From positions 1 through 64,000 of the forward strand of contig NZ_CP090349.1 in the NCBI RefSeq assembly GCF_021398735.1: a stretch of 64,000 bases of DNA, written 5' to 3'. The DNA is from Methylobacterium oryzae. GTDB lineage: Bacteria > Pseudomonadota > Alphaproteobacteria > Rhizobiales > Beijerinckiaceae. The translations under genes were made by a program, and so were the position numbers. How positions within the stretch are numbered: the first letter of the stretch is position 1; every line of letters begins with the position of its first letter. This document shows positions 1 to 8,365 of the stretch, piece by piece. The notes under the pieces are model-generated. The model was not told where the DNA came from and searched no databases. It saw only the letters and a program-made list of their open reading frames with translations.

Positions 1-963
1 GCCGACCTCGGCGGTGACTCGATCCTGAGCCTGAAGATGCTCGCGCGCATCCGCCGGCAGGGCGTCGCGGGGGGCAAGACCCTCACCCTCGCCCAGATCC
101 TCGGCGCGAAGAGCCTCGCCGACCTCGCCGAACGCGTCGCGCCGGCGGCTCCGCGCGGGCCGGAGATCGTCCATCTCCGCCGCGAGGGCGGACGGATTCC
201 GCTTTTCTGCGTCCCCGGCCTGATCGCCAACGCGACCGAGTTCGCCGCGCTGGCCGCGCGGCTCGGCCCGGAGCGGCCGGTCCACGGCTTCGTCAGCCAC
301 GTCTACACGGAGGCGCGCTGGCAGGGGTACGACGTGCCCGCGCTGAGCGGCGCCTACGCGGACTGCATCGCCGCGCACGCGCCGGGCGGCCGGTGCGCGC
401 TGGTCGGCTGGTCGTCCGGCGGCGACCTCGCCTACGAGACCGCGCGCCGTCTCGACGGGCGCGTGCGCGTCGACTTCCTGGGCCTCGTGGACGTGTTCGA
501 GTCGGTGCCCTTCGCGGCGCCGCGGGCTCTGGTCGCGGACGCGCGGGCGCTGGCCGCGCGGCGGCGCGCGGACTGGCTGGACGGCTCGCGGATGGCCGAG
601 CAGTGGCGCGGGCTGATCGCCCGCATGGACGCGGACGAGCGGGAGGCGCTCGACGCCTACCTCATCGACAACCCGGAGCTGCCCGCGGACGGGCCCGACC
701 TGACGGCGCGCGAGTTCGAGTTGTGGGCCCTCCTGGACAAGCGCGTGCGGGCCAAGCGCCACGCCTTCGCGCCGCTGGCGCGGCCCGTGCACGTCTTCCA
801 GGCCGCGGATTCGCTGACGCGACCGGAGCGCCTGCGCGACTGGAGCGCGCTGGCGCCGGTCGCGGACCTGAGGATCATTCCCGGCGCGCGGCACCTGGAC
901 ATCCTCCGGAGCACCGCGTTCCAGGACGCGTTCGCCGAGGCCCTCGACGCGGCCGAAGCCTGA
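1..963 (+). CDS. Nonribosomal peptide synthetase, C-terminal end (carrier protein + thioesterase), 5' partial
   Basis: The reading frame is open from the first base of the window, so the N-terminal part lies outside it. The first residues carry the peptidyl-carrier motif LGGDS, whose serine takes the phosphopantetheine arm. After about 45 residues a type-I thioesterase of the alpha/beta-hydrolase fold follows, with nucleophile elbow GWSSGG, a likely acidic residue in the LVDVFE stretch and a C-terminal catalytic His in GARHLD. A terminal PCP-TE pair releases the finished peptide from an NRPS line. The neighbouring convergent gene is a siderophore-type TonB receptor, so a siderophore product is a reasonable inference, but no adenylation domain is visible to predict the amino acids. 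Strong terminator-like hairpins follow the stop. Confidence 0.88.
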   Translation, partial: ADLGGDSILSLKMLARIRRQGVAGGKTLTLAQILGAKSLADLAERVAPAAPRGPEIVHLRREGGRIPLFCVPGLIANATEFAALAARLGPERPVHGFVSHVYTEARWQGYDVPALSGAYADCIAAHAPGGRCALVGWSSGGDLAYETARRLDGRVRVDFLGLVDVFESVPFAAPRALVADARALAARRRADWLDGSRMAEQWRGLIARMDADEREALDAYLIDNPELPADGPDLTAREFELWALLDKRVRAKRHAFAPLARPVHVFQAADSLTRPERLRDWSALAPVADLRIIPGARHLDILRSTAFQDAFAEALDAAEA

Positions 964-970
964 TCCGGGC

Positions 971-994
971 GCGGGCCCTTCCGCGAGGGCCCGC
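971..994 (+). terminator. GC-rich hairpin after the NRPS gene
   Basis: Nine-base arms 971-979 and 986-994 are perfectly complementary around a 6-base loop, 7 bases after the NRPS stop. No T-tract follows, so termination is inferred from position and stem strength only. Confidence 0.5.
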
Positions 995-1010
995 GTCGAT
1001 CCCGACAGGA

Positions 1011-1056
1011 CGGCCCCTCGTCCTGTTCCCGCGCGCGGGAACAGGACGAGGGGCCG
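1011..1056. terminator. 46-bp perfect palindrome between convergent genes
   Basis: Arms 1011-1033 and 1034-1056 are exact reverse complements with no spacer (23 bp each). The palindrome lies between the NRPS stop (963) and the TonB receptor stop (1257), which are transcribed toward each other, so a bidirectional terminator is the simplest reading. I see no gene in the rest of 964-1256. Confidence 0.6.
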
Positions 1057-1256
1057 CGGCGGCGGCGGGGACCCGGAGCGCGCGGTGCGTCCGGTCCGCG
1101 GCGGGCGCAGGGATGCGTCGGATCAGGGACCGCGCGCCGATCCGGCCGGGGCCGACGCTGGCGGGGTCACGGCGGCCGTCCGACGCGGATGCCCGGGCGC
1201 GGTCCCGCCGCGTCCGGACCCGCCGCCCCGCGTGGGGGCGACCGCCGGCGAGAGGC

Positions 1257-3479
1257 TCACCACCGGTATGTGAGGGTCCCGAACACGTTGCGCGGCTCGC
1301 TGTACCGGCAGCCATTCACCGTGACGCAGGTGACGTAGGAATGGTCGAGGACGTTGCGGGCGTTGATCTGGGCGCGCCATCCCTTGAGGCTCGGGTCGGC
1401 GACGCCGAAATCGTAGAGCGCCACGAGGTCGAACAGGGTCGCCGCGCGCGAGTCGAAGGTCGCGCCCGAGATGTTCGAGCTGCCGACGTAGCGCACGCCG
1501 CCGCCGAGCCGCAGGCCCGGGATCCCGAATAGGCCCATGTCGTAGGTGCCGAACAGGCCAGCCTGGTTGTAGGGCACGAGGTCGAGGCGCTGGTTGAAGT
1601 TCGCCGCGACCGTGGTCCGCGTCTGCCGGGCATCGGTGTACGAGTAGGAGGCGACCGCCTCCAGCGGGCCGAAATTCGTCCGCGCCTCGGCCTCGAAGCC
1701 CTGCGAGCGGACCTGCCCGGCCTGCGTGCTGAAGACCGGGTTGACCGGGTCCGCCACCAGCGCGTTCGTCTGGTTGATCCGGTAGAACGCGGCGCTGAGC
1801 AGGGTGTCGGCGCCCGGGACCTCCCAGCGCAGGCCGCCCTCGTACTGCTCGCCGAGCGACGGCTGGAAGGGATTTCCGTTCCGGTCGGTGACCGCGAAGG
1901 TCTGGAAGGACTGGCTGTAGGAGACGTAGGGCGCCAGCCCGTAATCGCCGAGATAGAGCAGGCCGAGCCGCCCGCTGAAGGCGCTGTCGTTCTGATCGAG
2001 CTGCGCGCCGGTGCGGTAGGTGAGGACCTGCGTGCGCGCGAAGTCCTGGCGGCCGCCGGCCAGGAAGACGAAGCGGTCGAACCTGACCTGATCCTGGACG
2101 TAGATACCGACTTGGTCGAGCAGGCTCTTCGAGCCGGTGTTGATCGCGTAATTGATCCGCGGGTAGGTCAGGCCGTAGACCGGGGCGTAGACGTTCAGAT
2201 TGCCGACGGTGCCGTTGGTGTAGCGCTCCGAGTTCAGGAAGCTGCGGTAGTAGTCGATGCCAGTCAGCAGCGTGTGCGCGGTCGGGCCGATGACGAACTT
2301 CGTCTCGAGCGAGGTGTCCGACGCCACGCCCGTCGCGTTCTCATTGCGCATGCTGACGCCGCGCGTCGCGACCTGCCGGTTCGCCAGTAGGGATGTCGGG
2401 GTCAGGTAGTCCCAGTCGACCCCCGACTGGTAGTAGCGCAGGGCGTGGCGCAGCCGGACCGAGTCCGAGAAGGCGTGATCGATCTGGTAGCCGATCGCGC
2501 CCGACCGGGAATCGTACCGGTCGAAGGCGGGCTCGCCGTAGAACCGGTCGATGGCGAAGCGGGGGAACCGGCCGTTGGGCAGCAGCGTGCCGACCGCCGA
2601 GAGCGGCGGCTGGAAGCGCGTGTGGATCTCCTGATAGTAGCCGAGCAGCGTGACGGAGGTCGCCGTCGACGGCCGCCACGTGATCGCGGGCGCGATGTAG
2701 CGCTTGTCGTCGGGCGTGTACGCGAGATAGCTGTCGCTGTTCCGGATCAGCCCGGTCAGCCGGTACGACCACGCGCCGTCGTCGGTGAGCGGTCCGGTGA
2801 AATCGCCCGACACTTCCTTGCGATTGTACTGGCCGAAGCTGACATTCATCTCGTTGAACGGCGTCTGGAGCGGATGCTTGCTGACGGCGTTGACGATGCC
2901 GCCGGGCGAGAGCTGGCCGTACAGGATCGACGCCGCGCCCTTGAGGACCTCCAGGCGCTCCAGCCCGTACGGCTCCTGCGTCCCGTCATAGACGCCCGAT
3001 TGCAGCTTCAGACCGTCGCGCAGCAGCCCCGAATTGCCCGCCTCGACGGTGAAGCCGCGGATCGTGAAGCCGTCGGAGACCTTGGCGAAGCCGCCCACGG
3101 CTTGGCTGCTCAGGCCGGGCGTGTAGGCCAGGGCCTCGGCCAGCGTCGAGGCCCCCTCGTCGCGAATCTGACGGGCGCCCACGACGTTGATCGTCTGCGG
3201 CGTCTCGATGATCGGCGTGTCCGTCTTCGTGCCGGACGCGCTCGCCTTGGCGACGTAACCGTTGACCGGCCCGGTCGCCGTGTTGGGCGACAATCCTCCC
3301 TGTCCGACAACCTGGATCTCGTCGAGGGTGACAGCAGTCTGTCCGCCGCTCACCGGCTGCGCGGCCAATTCGTCGGCGGGCAACGAGATACCGACGGCCG
3401 CCGACAGCAGGAGCGGCCCCCAATACGGGAGGCGCTTCTGTGGTCGATCGGACGGAGCGGGAGCGAAATCGACGCACAT
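1257..3479 (-). CDS. TonB-dependent siderophore receptor
   Basis: This is an outer-membrane gated barrel of 740 residues from the ATG at 3479. A signal peptide (hydrophobic core about 18-34, cut near ELAAQ) is followed by a short TonB-box-like segment (TLDEIQVVG). The plug domain has the siderophore-receptor phrases TPQTINVV and EALAYTPG, and LERLEVLKGAASILYG closes the plug. A 22-strand-type barrel ends in the typical aromatic YRW. A TTG 93 bases upstream (3572) keeps the frame open, but the ATG gives a better signal peptide; neither has a clear Shine-Dalgarno, so the start is uncertain. It converges on the NRPS gene, suggesting uptake of that product or of a foreign siderophore. The ligand cannot be read from sequence. 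Confidence 0.9.
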   Translation of the reverse strand: MCVDFAPAPSDRPQKRLPYWGPLLLSAAVGISLPADELAAQPVSGGQTAVTLDEIQVVGQGGLSPNTATGPVNGYVAKASASGTKTDTPIIETPQTINVVGARQIRDEGASTLAEALAYTPGLSSQAVGGFAKVSDGFTIRGFTVEAGNSGLLRDGLKLQSGVYDGTQEPYGLERLEVLKGAASILYGQLSPGGIVNAVSKHPLQTPFNEMNVSFGQYNRKEVSGDFTGPLTDDGAWSYRLTGLIRNSDSYLAYTPDDKRYIAPAITWRPSTATSVTLLGYYQEIHTRFQPPLSAVGTLLPNGRFPRFAIDRFYGEPAFDRYDSRSGAIGYQIDHAFSDSVRLRHALRYYQSGVDWDYLTPTSLLANRQVATRGVSMRNENATGVASDTSLETKFVIGPTAHTLLTGIDYYRSFLNSERYTNGTVGNLNVYAPVYGLTYPRINYAINTGSKSLLDQVGIYVQDQVRFDRFVFLAGGRQDFARTQVLTYRTGAQLDQNDSAFSGRLGLLYLGDYGLAPYVSYSQSFQTFAVTDRNGNPFQPSLGEQYEGGLRWEVPGADTLLSAAFYRINQTNALVADPVNPVFSTQAGQVRSQGFEAEARTNFGPLEAVASYSYTDARQTRTTVAANFNQRLDLVPYNQAGLFGTYDMGLFGIPGLRLGGGVRYVGSSNISGATFDSRAATLFDLVALYDFGVADPSLKGWRAQINARNVLDHSYVTCVTVNGCRYSEPRNVFGTLTYRW

Positions 3480-3589
3480 GCAGGCAACTCTTGGGCGCTG
3501 CAGCCGCCGCGGTCGGATTCGGCTGCGAGACCTCCATCTGTGCGGCCGCCGCACAGGAACGCAATAGGTCAAGCCCGCCTGTGAGCCTA

Positions 3590-3660
3590 TAACGGCAGTT
3601 CAGTTGCAGATCAGAGACAAAATCAACATGTAATAATTCTAATTTGCGAGATTTACCCGG
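3590..3660 (-). promoter_or_regulatory. AT-rich promoter region of the TonB receptor
   Basis: This stretch is clearly AT-rich against GC-rich surroundings and lies upstream of the minus-strand receptor. It includes TAATAATTCTAATTT around 3630. A TTAGAA half site (minus strand) recalls one arm of an Irr-type iron box, but the second arm is absent, so I assign no regulator. Confidence 0.35.
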
Positions 3661-3811
3661 ACCGCCCCGTCGGGACGAGGCGCGTGAGATCGGAAGAAAA
3701 GAGTTGCGCGCAACCTCTCTACTGCGATGTGCTAGTCCTCGCAGGACAACCCGGCAGGGATGGCGGGATCGACGTGATCCGTGACGCGGGCGCGGGGGCC
3801 CGCCGAACGAC

Positions 3812-3859
3812 GCCCGGCTCGGGGCCCGGCTCGAGGCCCGGATCGAGGCCCGGCTGGGC
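3812..3859. repeat. Four tandem copies of a 12-bp unit (GCCCGGCTCGAG-like)
   Basis: Units begin at 3812, 3824, 3836 and 3848. The two middle copies differ at one base; the first and last are more diverged. The array ends just before the stop of the small minus-strand gene at 3868. Apart from this array and the AT-rich promoter, I see no gene in 3480-3867. Confidence 0.6.
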
Positions 3860-3867
3860 GCCCGCTC

Positions 3868-4155
3868 TCAGACGGCCCAGTCTGCCGCCAGCGCGGCGGC
3901 CGCGTACCGGGCGCGCGCCGCGGCGTCGCGCGGGAGCCCGGCGCGCTCGCACCACGCCGCGAAGATCTCCGGCTCGACCGGCACGCGCACGACCTCGACG
4001 CCGCTGCGCTGCACCTCCCGTTCCATCTGCTCCGTGGCGACGCGCCAGGTCTCGTAGTCGGGGGGCAGCTTGGCGCCGTCCGCGAGGCTGGTGCGCAGGG
4101 CTGGGTACTGCTCCGGGGTGTACCAGGGCAGTCCGACGCGGCGGGGGCGGTCCAT
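3868..4155 (-). CDS. Conserved-looking hypothetical protein, 95 aa
   Basis: This is a small soluble protein rich in Arg and Ala with no signal peptide or membrane segment. It starts MDRPRRVGLPWYTPEQY and runs to ALAADWAV. The ATG at 4155 is preferred over an in-frame GTG at 4176 because GAAGAG lies about five bases upstream. The N-terminal PWYTPEQY and the regular alternation of charged residues look like a real, folded small protein, but I do not recognise the family. It stands alone: the gene upstream on this strand is over 8 kb away across divergent units, apart from the AtuA operon, which ends about 100 bases upstream at 4254, so read-through from that operon is possible. Confidence 0.6.
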   Translation of the reverse strand: MDRPRRVGLPWYTPEQYPALRTSLADGAKLPPDYETWRVATEQMEREVQRSGVEVVRVPVEPEIFAAWCERAGLPRDAAARARYAAAALAADWAV

Positions 4156-4253
4156 CTGGGCTCTTCGAACGGTCACGCTGAACGACCGTCAACGGTCATG
4201 GGCGGCCTCTGGTTCGAACCCGCATCGCGATCAGGCCGCGGCCGCCTCGACCC

Positions 4254-4598
4254 TCACGGTCTCGGGCTTCCGCGTGCGGCTCGGCCGGCGCCGAGGTCCG
4301 GGATATCCAGATCGAGGAGCGCGGCGCCGAGGCCCTTGCCGTGCGCGTCGAGGGCGAGCGAGCGGGTGACGCCGCCGCCGAGCGCCCCCGTGAGCACGAA
4401 GTTCAGCGCCCCGAGCTTCGGCAGCGCGTAGCGGGTCACGTCGCCGGTCACGATCCCGCGGAAATGCGCCCACACCCGCTCGGCCGTGACGTGCGCCGCG
4501 AGGTGCTCGTAATCCGCCGCGTCGTAGGCGATCAGCGCGATGTTCGACGTGTTGCCCTTGTCGCCCGTGCGGGCATGGGCGAGCGCGCGCAGCTTCAT
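4254..4598 (-). CDS. AtuA-like small subunit (ferredoxin-fold domain)
   Basis: This 114-residue protein begins MKLRALAHARTGDKGNTSNI, the hallmark ARxGDKG start of the small domain that accompanies AtuA/DUF1446 proteins; in many organisms it is fused to the C-terminus of the large subunit. Here it is a separate gene 18 bases downstream of the large subunit, with GGGAGA ahead of its ATG. The family is named after acyclic terpene utilisation in Pseudomonas, but most members have no proven reaction. Co-transcription with the transporter and large subunit points to a carboxylate or acyl-CoA catabolic role. The last 15 residues (after LDIPDLGAG) look like an unstructured tail. Confidence 0.85.
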   Translation of the reverse strand: MKLRALAHARTGDKGNTSNIALIAYDAADYEHLAAHVTAERVWAHFRGIVTGDVTRYALPKLGALNFVLTGALGGGVTRSLALDAHGKGLGAALLDLDIPDLGAGRAARGSPRP

Positions 4599-4616
4599 CC
4601 TCGGGTCTCCCGGCTC

Positions 4617-5954
4617 TCAGGCTTCAACGACGTGCACGCGCGGCCGGGCGAGGGCGGCCGGGACGAGGACCGACTGCACCGCCACCACCTCGCGGGCCGA
4701 TTTCCAGGCGCCGCCGCCGCCGGCCGGGCCGTTGGTGTAGAGCGTCTCGACCTCGTTGCCGATCCGCACGGCCTCGGCGTGGGTATCGGTCCGCCCGGCG
4801 ACCCGCAGGCGGACCTCGTAGGGCTCCCGCCCGCCCGACAGCGCCGCGCCGTGGAGCGCGTCGACGCCGATCAGGTCGCAGCGCAGCTCGGTCGTCGCCA
4901 CGCCGGTGAGGGCGAGGCGCTCGCGCACCACCGACAGGGCGAGCCGGCCGCGGGCCAGGGCGCCGGGCCCGGCGTAGGAGATCTGCCCCTCGCCGATATA
5001 GGAATCCACGTACCCGACCGAGACCTTCAGGAGGCCCGTCGCCGGCGCGCCCGTCGCGCCGCGCACCCGGACGCGGTCGGGGCCGACCTGCTCCATCTCG
5101 ATCTCGGAGAAGTCGCCGACCACATCCGGCTGGATGTAGCGCGCCGGGTCGTGCACCTCGTAGAGCAGCTGCTCCTTGCAGGTGGCGAGGCTGATCCGGC
5201 CGCCCGAGCCCGCGACCTTCGTGATCTCGACCGTGCCGTCCTCGGCCACGATCCCGATGGGGAAGCCGAGGCGCGCGAGGTCCGGTACGTCCTTGCAGCC
5301 CGGATCGGCGAAGTAGCCGCCGGTGATCTGGCCGGCGCATTCGAGGAGGTGGCCCGCGAGGGTGCCGCGGCCCAGGCGCTCCCAGTCGTTCATCGCCCAG
5401 CCGAAGGCGTGCACCAGGGGGGCCAGGAACAGGGCCGGGTCGCCGACGCGGCCGGTGATGACCACGTCGGCGCCGTCCGCGAGGGCGGCCACGATCGGCG
5501 CCGCGCCGAGATAGGCGTTCGCCGAGACGACGCGGTTGCCGAGGCCGGCGACCGGCTCGCCGCTCTCCTCCAGGACGAAGTCGCCCGCCCGCACCGCGTC
5601 GAGCAGGTCGTCGCCGGTCACCGCGGCGATCCGCAGGCCGGCGAGGCCCATCTCCCGCGCGAGCGCCCCGGCCTTCCGGGCGGCGGCGACCGGGTTGGCG
5701 GCGCCCATGTTGGTGACGATGCGGATGCCGCGGGCCCGGCACGGCCCGAGCACGGCCCGCAGGCGCGCCTCCAGCAGCGGATCGTAGCCGCCCTCGGGGT
5801 CGCGCAGCTTCGCCTGCTGCGCCAGCGCGATGGTGCGCTCGGCGAGGCACTCGAACACGAGGTAGTCGAGGTCGCCGCGCTCGGCGAGTTCGACGGCGGG
5901 CTCGATGCGGTCTCCGGCATAGCCGGCGCCGGCGCCGAGGCGGACGGTTCTCAT
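4617..5954 (-). CDS. AtuA family protein (DUF1446), large subunit
   Basis: This 445-residue cytoplasmic protein starts MRTVRLGAGAGYAGDRIEPA, typical of the AtuA/DUF1446 family, with further family phrases DYLVFECLAERT, TNMGAANP, VITGRVGDPALF and CAGQITGGYF. These proteins are known from acyclic terpene and leucine-type catabolic clusters and often travel with acyl-CoA carboxylases or hydratases; none is present here. Instead the partner is a CitMHS transporter 26 bases upstream and the small AtuA subunit 18 bases downstream, giving a three-gene operon. The start is fixed by the family N-terminus, since the frame stays open far upstream through the transporter region. Confidence 0.88.
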   Translation of the reverse strand: MRTVRLGAGAGYAGDRIEPAVELAERGDLDYLVFECLAERTIALAQQAKLRDPEGGYDPLLEARLRAVLGPCRARGIRIVTNMGAANPVAAARKAGALAREMGLAGLRIAAVTGDDLLDAVRAGDFVLEESGEPVAGLGNRVVSANAYLGAAPIVAALADGADVVITGRVGDPALFLAPLVHAFGWAMNDWERLGRGTLAGHLLECAGQITGGYFADPGCKDVPDLARLGFPIGIVAEDGTVEITKVAGSGGRISLATCKEQLLYEVHDPARYIQPDVVGDFSEIEMEQVGPDRVRVRGATGAPATGLLKVSVGYVDSYIGEGQISYAGPGALARGRLALSVVRERLALTGVATTELRCDLIGVDALHGAALSGGREPYEVRLRVAGRTDTHAEAVRIGNEVETLYTNGPAGGGGAWKSAREVVAVQSVLVPAALARPRVHVVEA

Positions 5955-5980
5955 GGCGCGCTCTCCGCTGTCAGAGGGGT

Positions 5981-7306
5981 TCAGATGGGGAAGACGCCGA
6001 AGACGACGCAGGCGAGGGTCATCACCACCGAGGCCGCCAGCAGGAACGGGAAGGTGAATCTCTGGTGGTCGGCGAGGTCGATCCCGGTCAGGCCGCAGAC
6101 CAGGAAGGTCGCGGGCGTCAGCGGGCTGACGGGGAAGCCCGTCGTCATCTGGCCGAGCAGCGCCCCCTGGGCGACCTGGACCGGCGGGACGCCGAGCTGG
6201 TGGGCCACCTCCGCCACCACCGGCAGGACGCCGAAGTAGAACGAGTCCGGGTCGAACAGCATCGACAGGGGCATCGACACGAGGCCGAGCCCGAACGGGA
6301 TGTGGCGCCCCATCTCGGGAGGCACGAAGGTGACGGCCGTCTGGGCCATGGCCCTGAGCATGCCGGTGCCCTGCATGATCCCGGTGAACACGCCGGCGGC
6401 GAGGAGGATCGAGGCCATCAGGATCGCGGCCCTGGCGTGCGCGTCGACGCGCTGCCGCTGGGCGTCGACCTGCGGGTAGTTGATGACCAGCGCGAGCGCC
6501 GTGCCGAGCATGAACATCAGCGCCGGCGGCACCTTCTCGGCCAGGAACACCATCGTCCCGAGGACCGCGGCCGTGAGGACGATGTTGATCCAGAAGCGGT
6601 CGGGCCGGCGCAGGGCCCGCTCCGCGTCGCTGAGGGTCCGGGCGGTCGTGGCCGGGCCGGGCGCGGCCCCCGCGGACCCCGTCGCCCCGGGGACGAGGGC
6701 CAGACGGCGCTCCTCCCGCAGGCCGAGCCAGTACGAGGCGGCGAAGATGAAGACGAGCCCGACCGCCTGTACCGGCACGAGGGGCGAGAAGATCTCGGGG
6801 ATCGGCAGCTTGAGGGCCGCGGAGGCGCGGATCATCGGCCCGGTCCAGGGCAGGAAATTCACCCCCGCCGCCATCGAGGCGGCGCAGGCCAGGACGCGCC
6901 GGTCGATGCCGACGCGGTCGTAGAGCGGCAGCATCGCCGGGATGGTGATCAGGAACGTCACCGCGCCCGACCCGTCGAGGTGGATCAGCAGCGCCAGCAG
7001 GGTGGTGCCGGGCACGATCCGGGTGGGGCGGGTGCCGACCCGGGCGAGGATCCGGTCGATGATCGGGTCGAGCATCCCGGCATCGCTGACGATGCCGAAG
7101 AACAGGATCGCGAACACGAACATGCCGACGACGCCCGCGAGGCTCTGCAGGCCGGCGAGGACGAACTTGCCGGTGTCGAATCCGAACCCGCCGATCAGGG
7201 CGGCCGCGACCGGGATGACGATCAGCGCCACGAGGGGCGACATCCGCTTGGTCAGGATGGCGGCGAGCAGCAGCGCGATCGTGCACAGGCCGAGCAGGGC
7301 CAGCAT
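5981..7306 (-). CDS. CitMHS-family citrate/tricarboxylate transporter
   Basis: This 441-residue inner-membrane protein has about 11-12 hydrophobic segments. It begins MLALLGLCTIALLLAAIL, and the conserved region HLDGSGAVTFLITIPAML resembles citrate-metal:proton symporters (CitM/CitH). The ATG at 7306 has a strong Shine-Dalgarno (GGGAGGA, six bases upstream), which rules out longer readings. A soluble loop near residues 215-240 is Ala/Gly rich. It is the first gene of the operon with the AtuA pair and is divergent from a LysR regulator, so it probably imports the substrate those proteins act on, possibly a citrate-like acid or its metal complex. The exact substrate cannot be deduced. Confidence 0.88.
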   Translation of the reverse strand: MLALLGLCTIALLLAAILTKRMSPLVALIVIPVAAALIGGFGFDTGKFVLAGLQSLAGVVGMFVFAILFFGIVSDAGMLDPIIDRILARVGTRPTRIVPGTTLLALLIHLDGSGAVTFLITIPAMLPLYDRVGIDRRVLACAASMAAGVNFLPWTGPMIRASAALKLPIPEIFSPLVPVQAVGLVFIFAASYWLGLREERRLALVPGATGSAGAAPGPATTARTLSDAERALRRPDRFWINIVLTAAVLGTMVFLAEKVPPALMFMLGTALALVINYPQVDAQRQRVDAHARAAILMASILLAAGVFTGIMQGTGMLRAMAQTAVTFVPPEMGRHIPFGLGLVSMPLSMLFDPDSFYFGVLPVVAEVAHQLGVPPVQVAQGALLGQMTTGFPVSPLTPATFLVCGLTGIDLADHQRFTFPFLLAASVVMTLACVVFGVFPI

Positions 7307-7400
7307 CCGTTCCTCCCGTTGGCGCCGGCGTGGTTCGGATCCGCGCCTGTATCGGGTCAGGAAACGGCGGACGGCTTCATGATACAATTGAAAAGATCGG

Positions 7401-7411
7401 ATCGCAGCGAT
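7401..7411. promoter_or_regulatory. Candidate LysR operator (ATCGCAGCGAT)
   Basis: This is a perfect 11-bp dyad in the 116-bp divergent promoter between the transporter (start 7306, minus) and the LysR gene (start 7423, plus). LysR regulators usually bind such dyads next to their own gene. It sits only 12 bases from the LysR start, as expected for autorepression. The assignment is inferred from position. Confidence 0.45.
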
Positions 7412-7422
7412 AGCCTGAGATT

Positions 7423-8349
7423 ATGGATCTCAGCCTGCGGCAAGTCCGGGCCTTCGTGTCCGTCGTCCAGGTCGGCAGCTTCACCCGCGCGGCCGCCCTG
7501 CTGAACCTGTCGCAGCCCGCCCTGACGGTTCAGGTCCAGCGCCTGGAGGAGATGCTCGACGGGCGGCTCCTCGACCGGACCAGCCGCACCGTCGCGCCGA
7601 CGCGGCTCGGCCGCGAGCTGCTGCCCGTGTTCGAGCGGGTGCTGCGCGACCTCGACGCCGTGGTGGTCGACACCCGCGACCTCGCGGCACGGCGCCACGG
7701 GGTCGTGCGCGTCGCGACGCTGCCGTCCTTCGCGGCGAGCGTGCTGTCCGACGCGATCGTCCGCTTCCGCGCCGAGCACCCCGCCGTGACGTTTCGGATC
7801 AAGGACGTCATCGCGCAGCGGGTGCTCGACCTCGTGCGCGACGAGGAGGCGGATCTCGGCATCGTCGGCGGCGACGTCCGCGATCCGGAGATCGGCGTCC
7901 TGCACCGGACGCGCGACGCCCTGCACGTGATCTATCCCGCCGATCACCCGATCGGCGCGCTGCCCCGGGTCACGATCGCGGCGCTCGCCGAGCACCCCCT
8001 GATCCTGATGGACCCGGCCACGAGCGTGCGGGCGGTGGTCGACCGCGCCTTCGTCGGCTCGGGCCGCCTGCCCCGCGTGGCCTGCGAGGCCACCTACATG
8101 ATGACCGCTGTCAGCATGGTCCGGGCCGGCCTCGGCCTGACGATCCTCCCGGGCGCGGCGCGGGAGATCCGGGCCGAGCCCCTGCTCCGTTCGCGGCCGA
8201 TCGACGACCCGCTGTTCGAGCGTCCGGTCTGCCTGATCAAGAAGGCCGGGCGGACGATGCCGCCTGCGGCCGAGGCGTTCTGCCGGTTGGTGGCGGACCG
8301 GCTCGCGGATCCGGGCGGGACGGCCGCCGGCGCCGCGCCGGGCCCCTGA
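7423..8349 (+). CDS. LysR-family transcriptional regulator
   Basis: This 308-residue DNA-binding regulator has an N-terminal winged helix-turn-helix at residues 1-60 (MDLSLRQVRAFVSVVQ, GSFTRAAALLNLSQPA, and the linker LLDRTSR). A periplasmic-binding-like effector domain follows from about 90 to 295. It is divergently transcribed from the CitMHS/AtuA operon across 116 bp, the classic arrangement for a LysR activator of its neighbour, so it most likely senses the transported acid or a product of it. Its stop lies only 16 bases from the stop of the convergent amidohydrolase gene. Confidence 0.92.
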   Translation: MDLSLRQVRAFVSVVQVGSFTRAAALLNLSQPALTVQVQRLEEMLDGRLLDRTSRTVAPTRLGRELLPVFERVLRDLDAVVVDTRDLAARRHGVVRVATLPSFAASVLSDAIVRFRAEHPAVTFRIKDVIAQRVLDLVRDEEADLGIVGGDVRDPEIGVLHRTRDALHVIYPADHPIGALPRVTIAALAEHPLILMDPATSVRAVVDRAFVGSGRLPRVACEATYMMTAVSMVRAGLGLTILPGAAREIRAEPLLRSRPIDDPLFERPVCLIKKAGRTMPPAAEAFCRLVADRLADPGGTAAGAAPGP

Positions 8350-8365
8350 CCGGTCGGCCAGCTCC

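Noticed and set aside
1085..1273. Small genes in the gap after the NRPS
   Set aside because: Open frames here are by-products of GC-rich composition with Arg/Pro/Ala-rich products and no ribosome sites.
3625..3650. TTAGAA half site (minus strand) as an Irr iron box for the first TonB receptor
   Set aside because: Only one arm is present; the second arm TTCTAA at proper spacing is missing.
4207..4226. GGTTCGAACC-like T-arm suggesting a tRNA gene
   Set aside because: The arms do not pair as a T-stem and there is no acceptor, D or anticodon stem in the preceding 75 bases. It is a short palindrome only.
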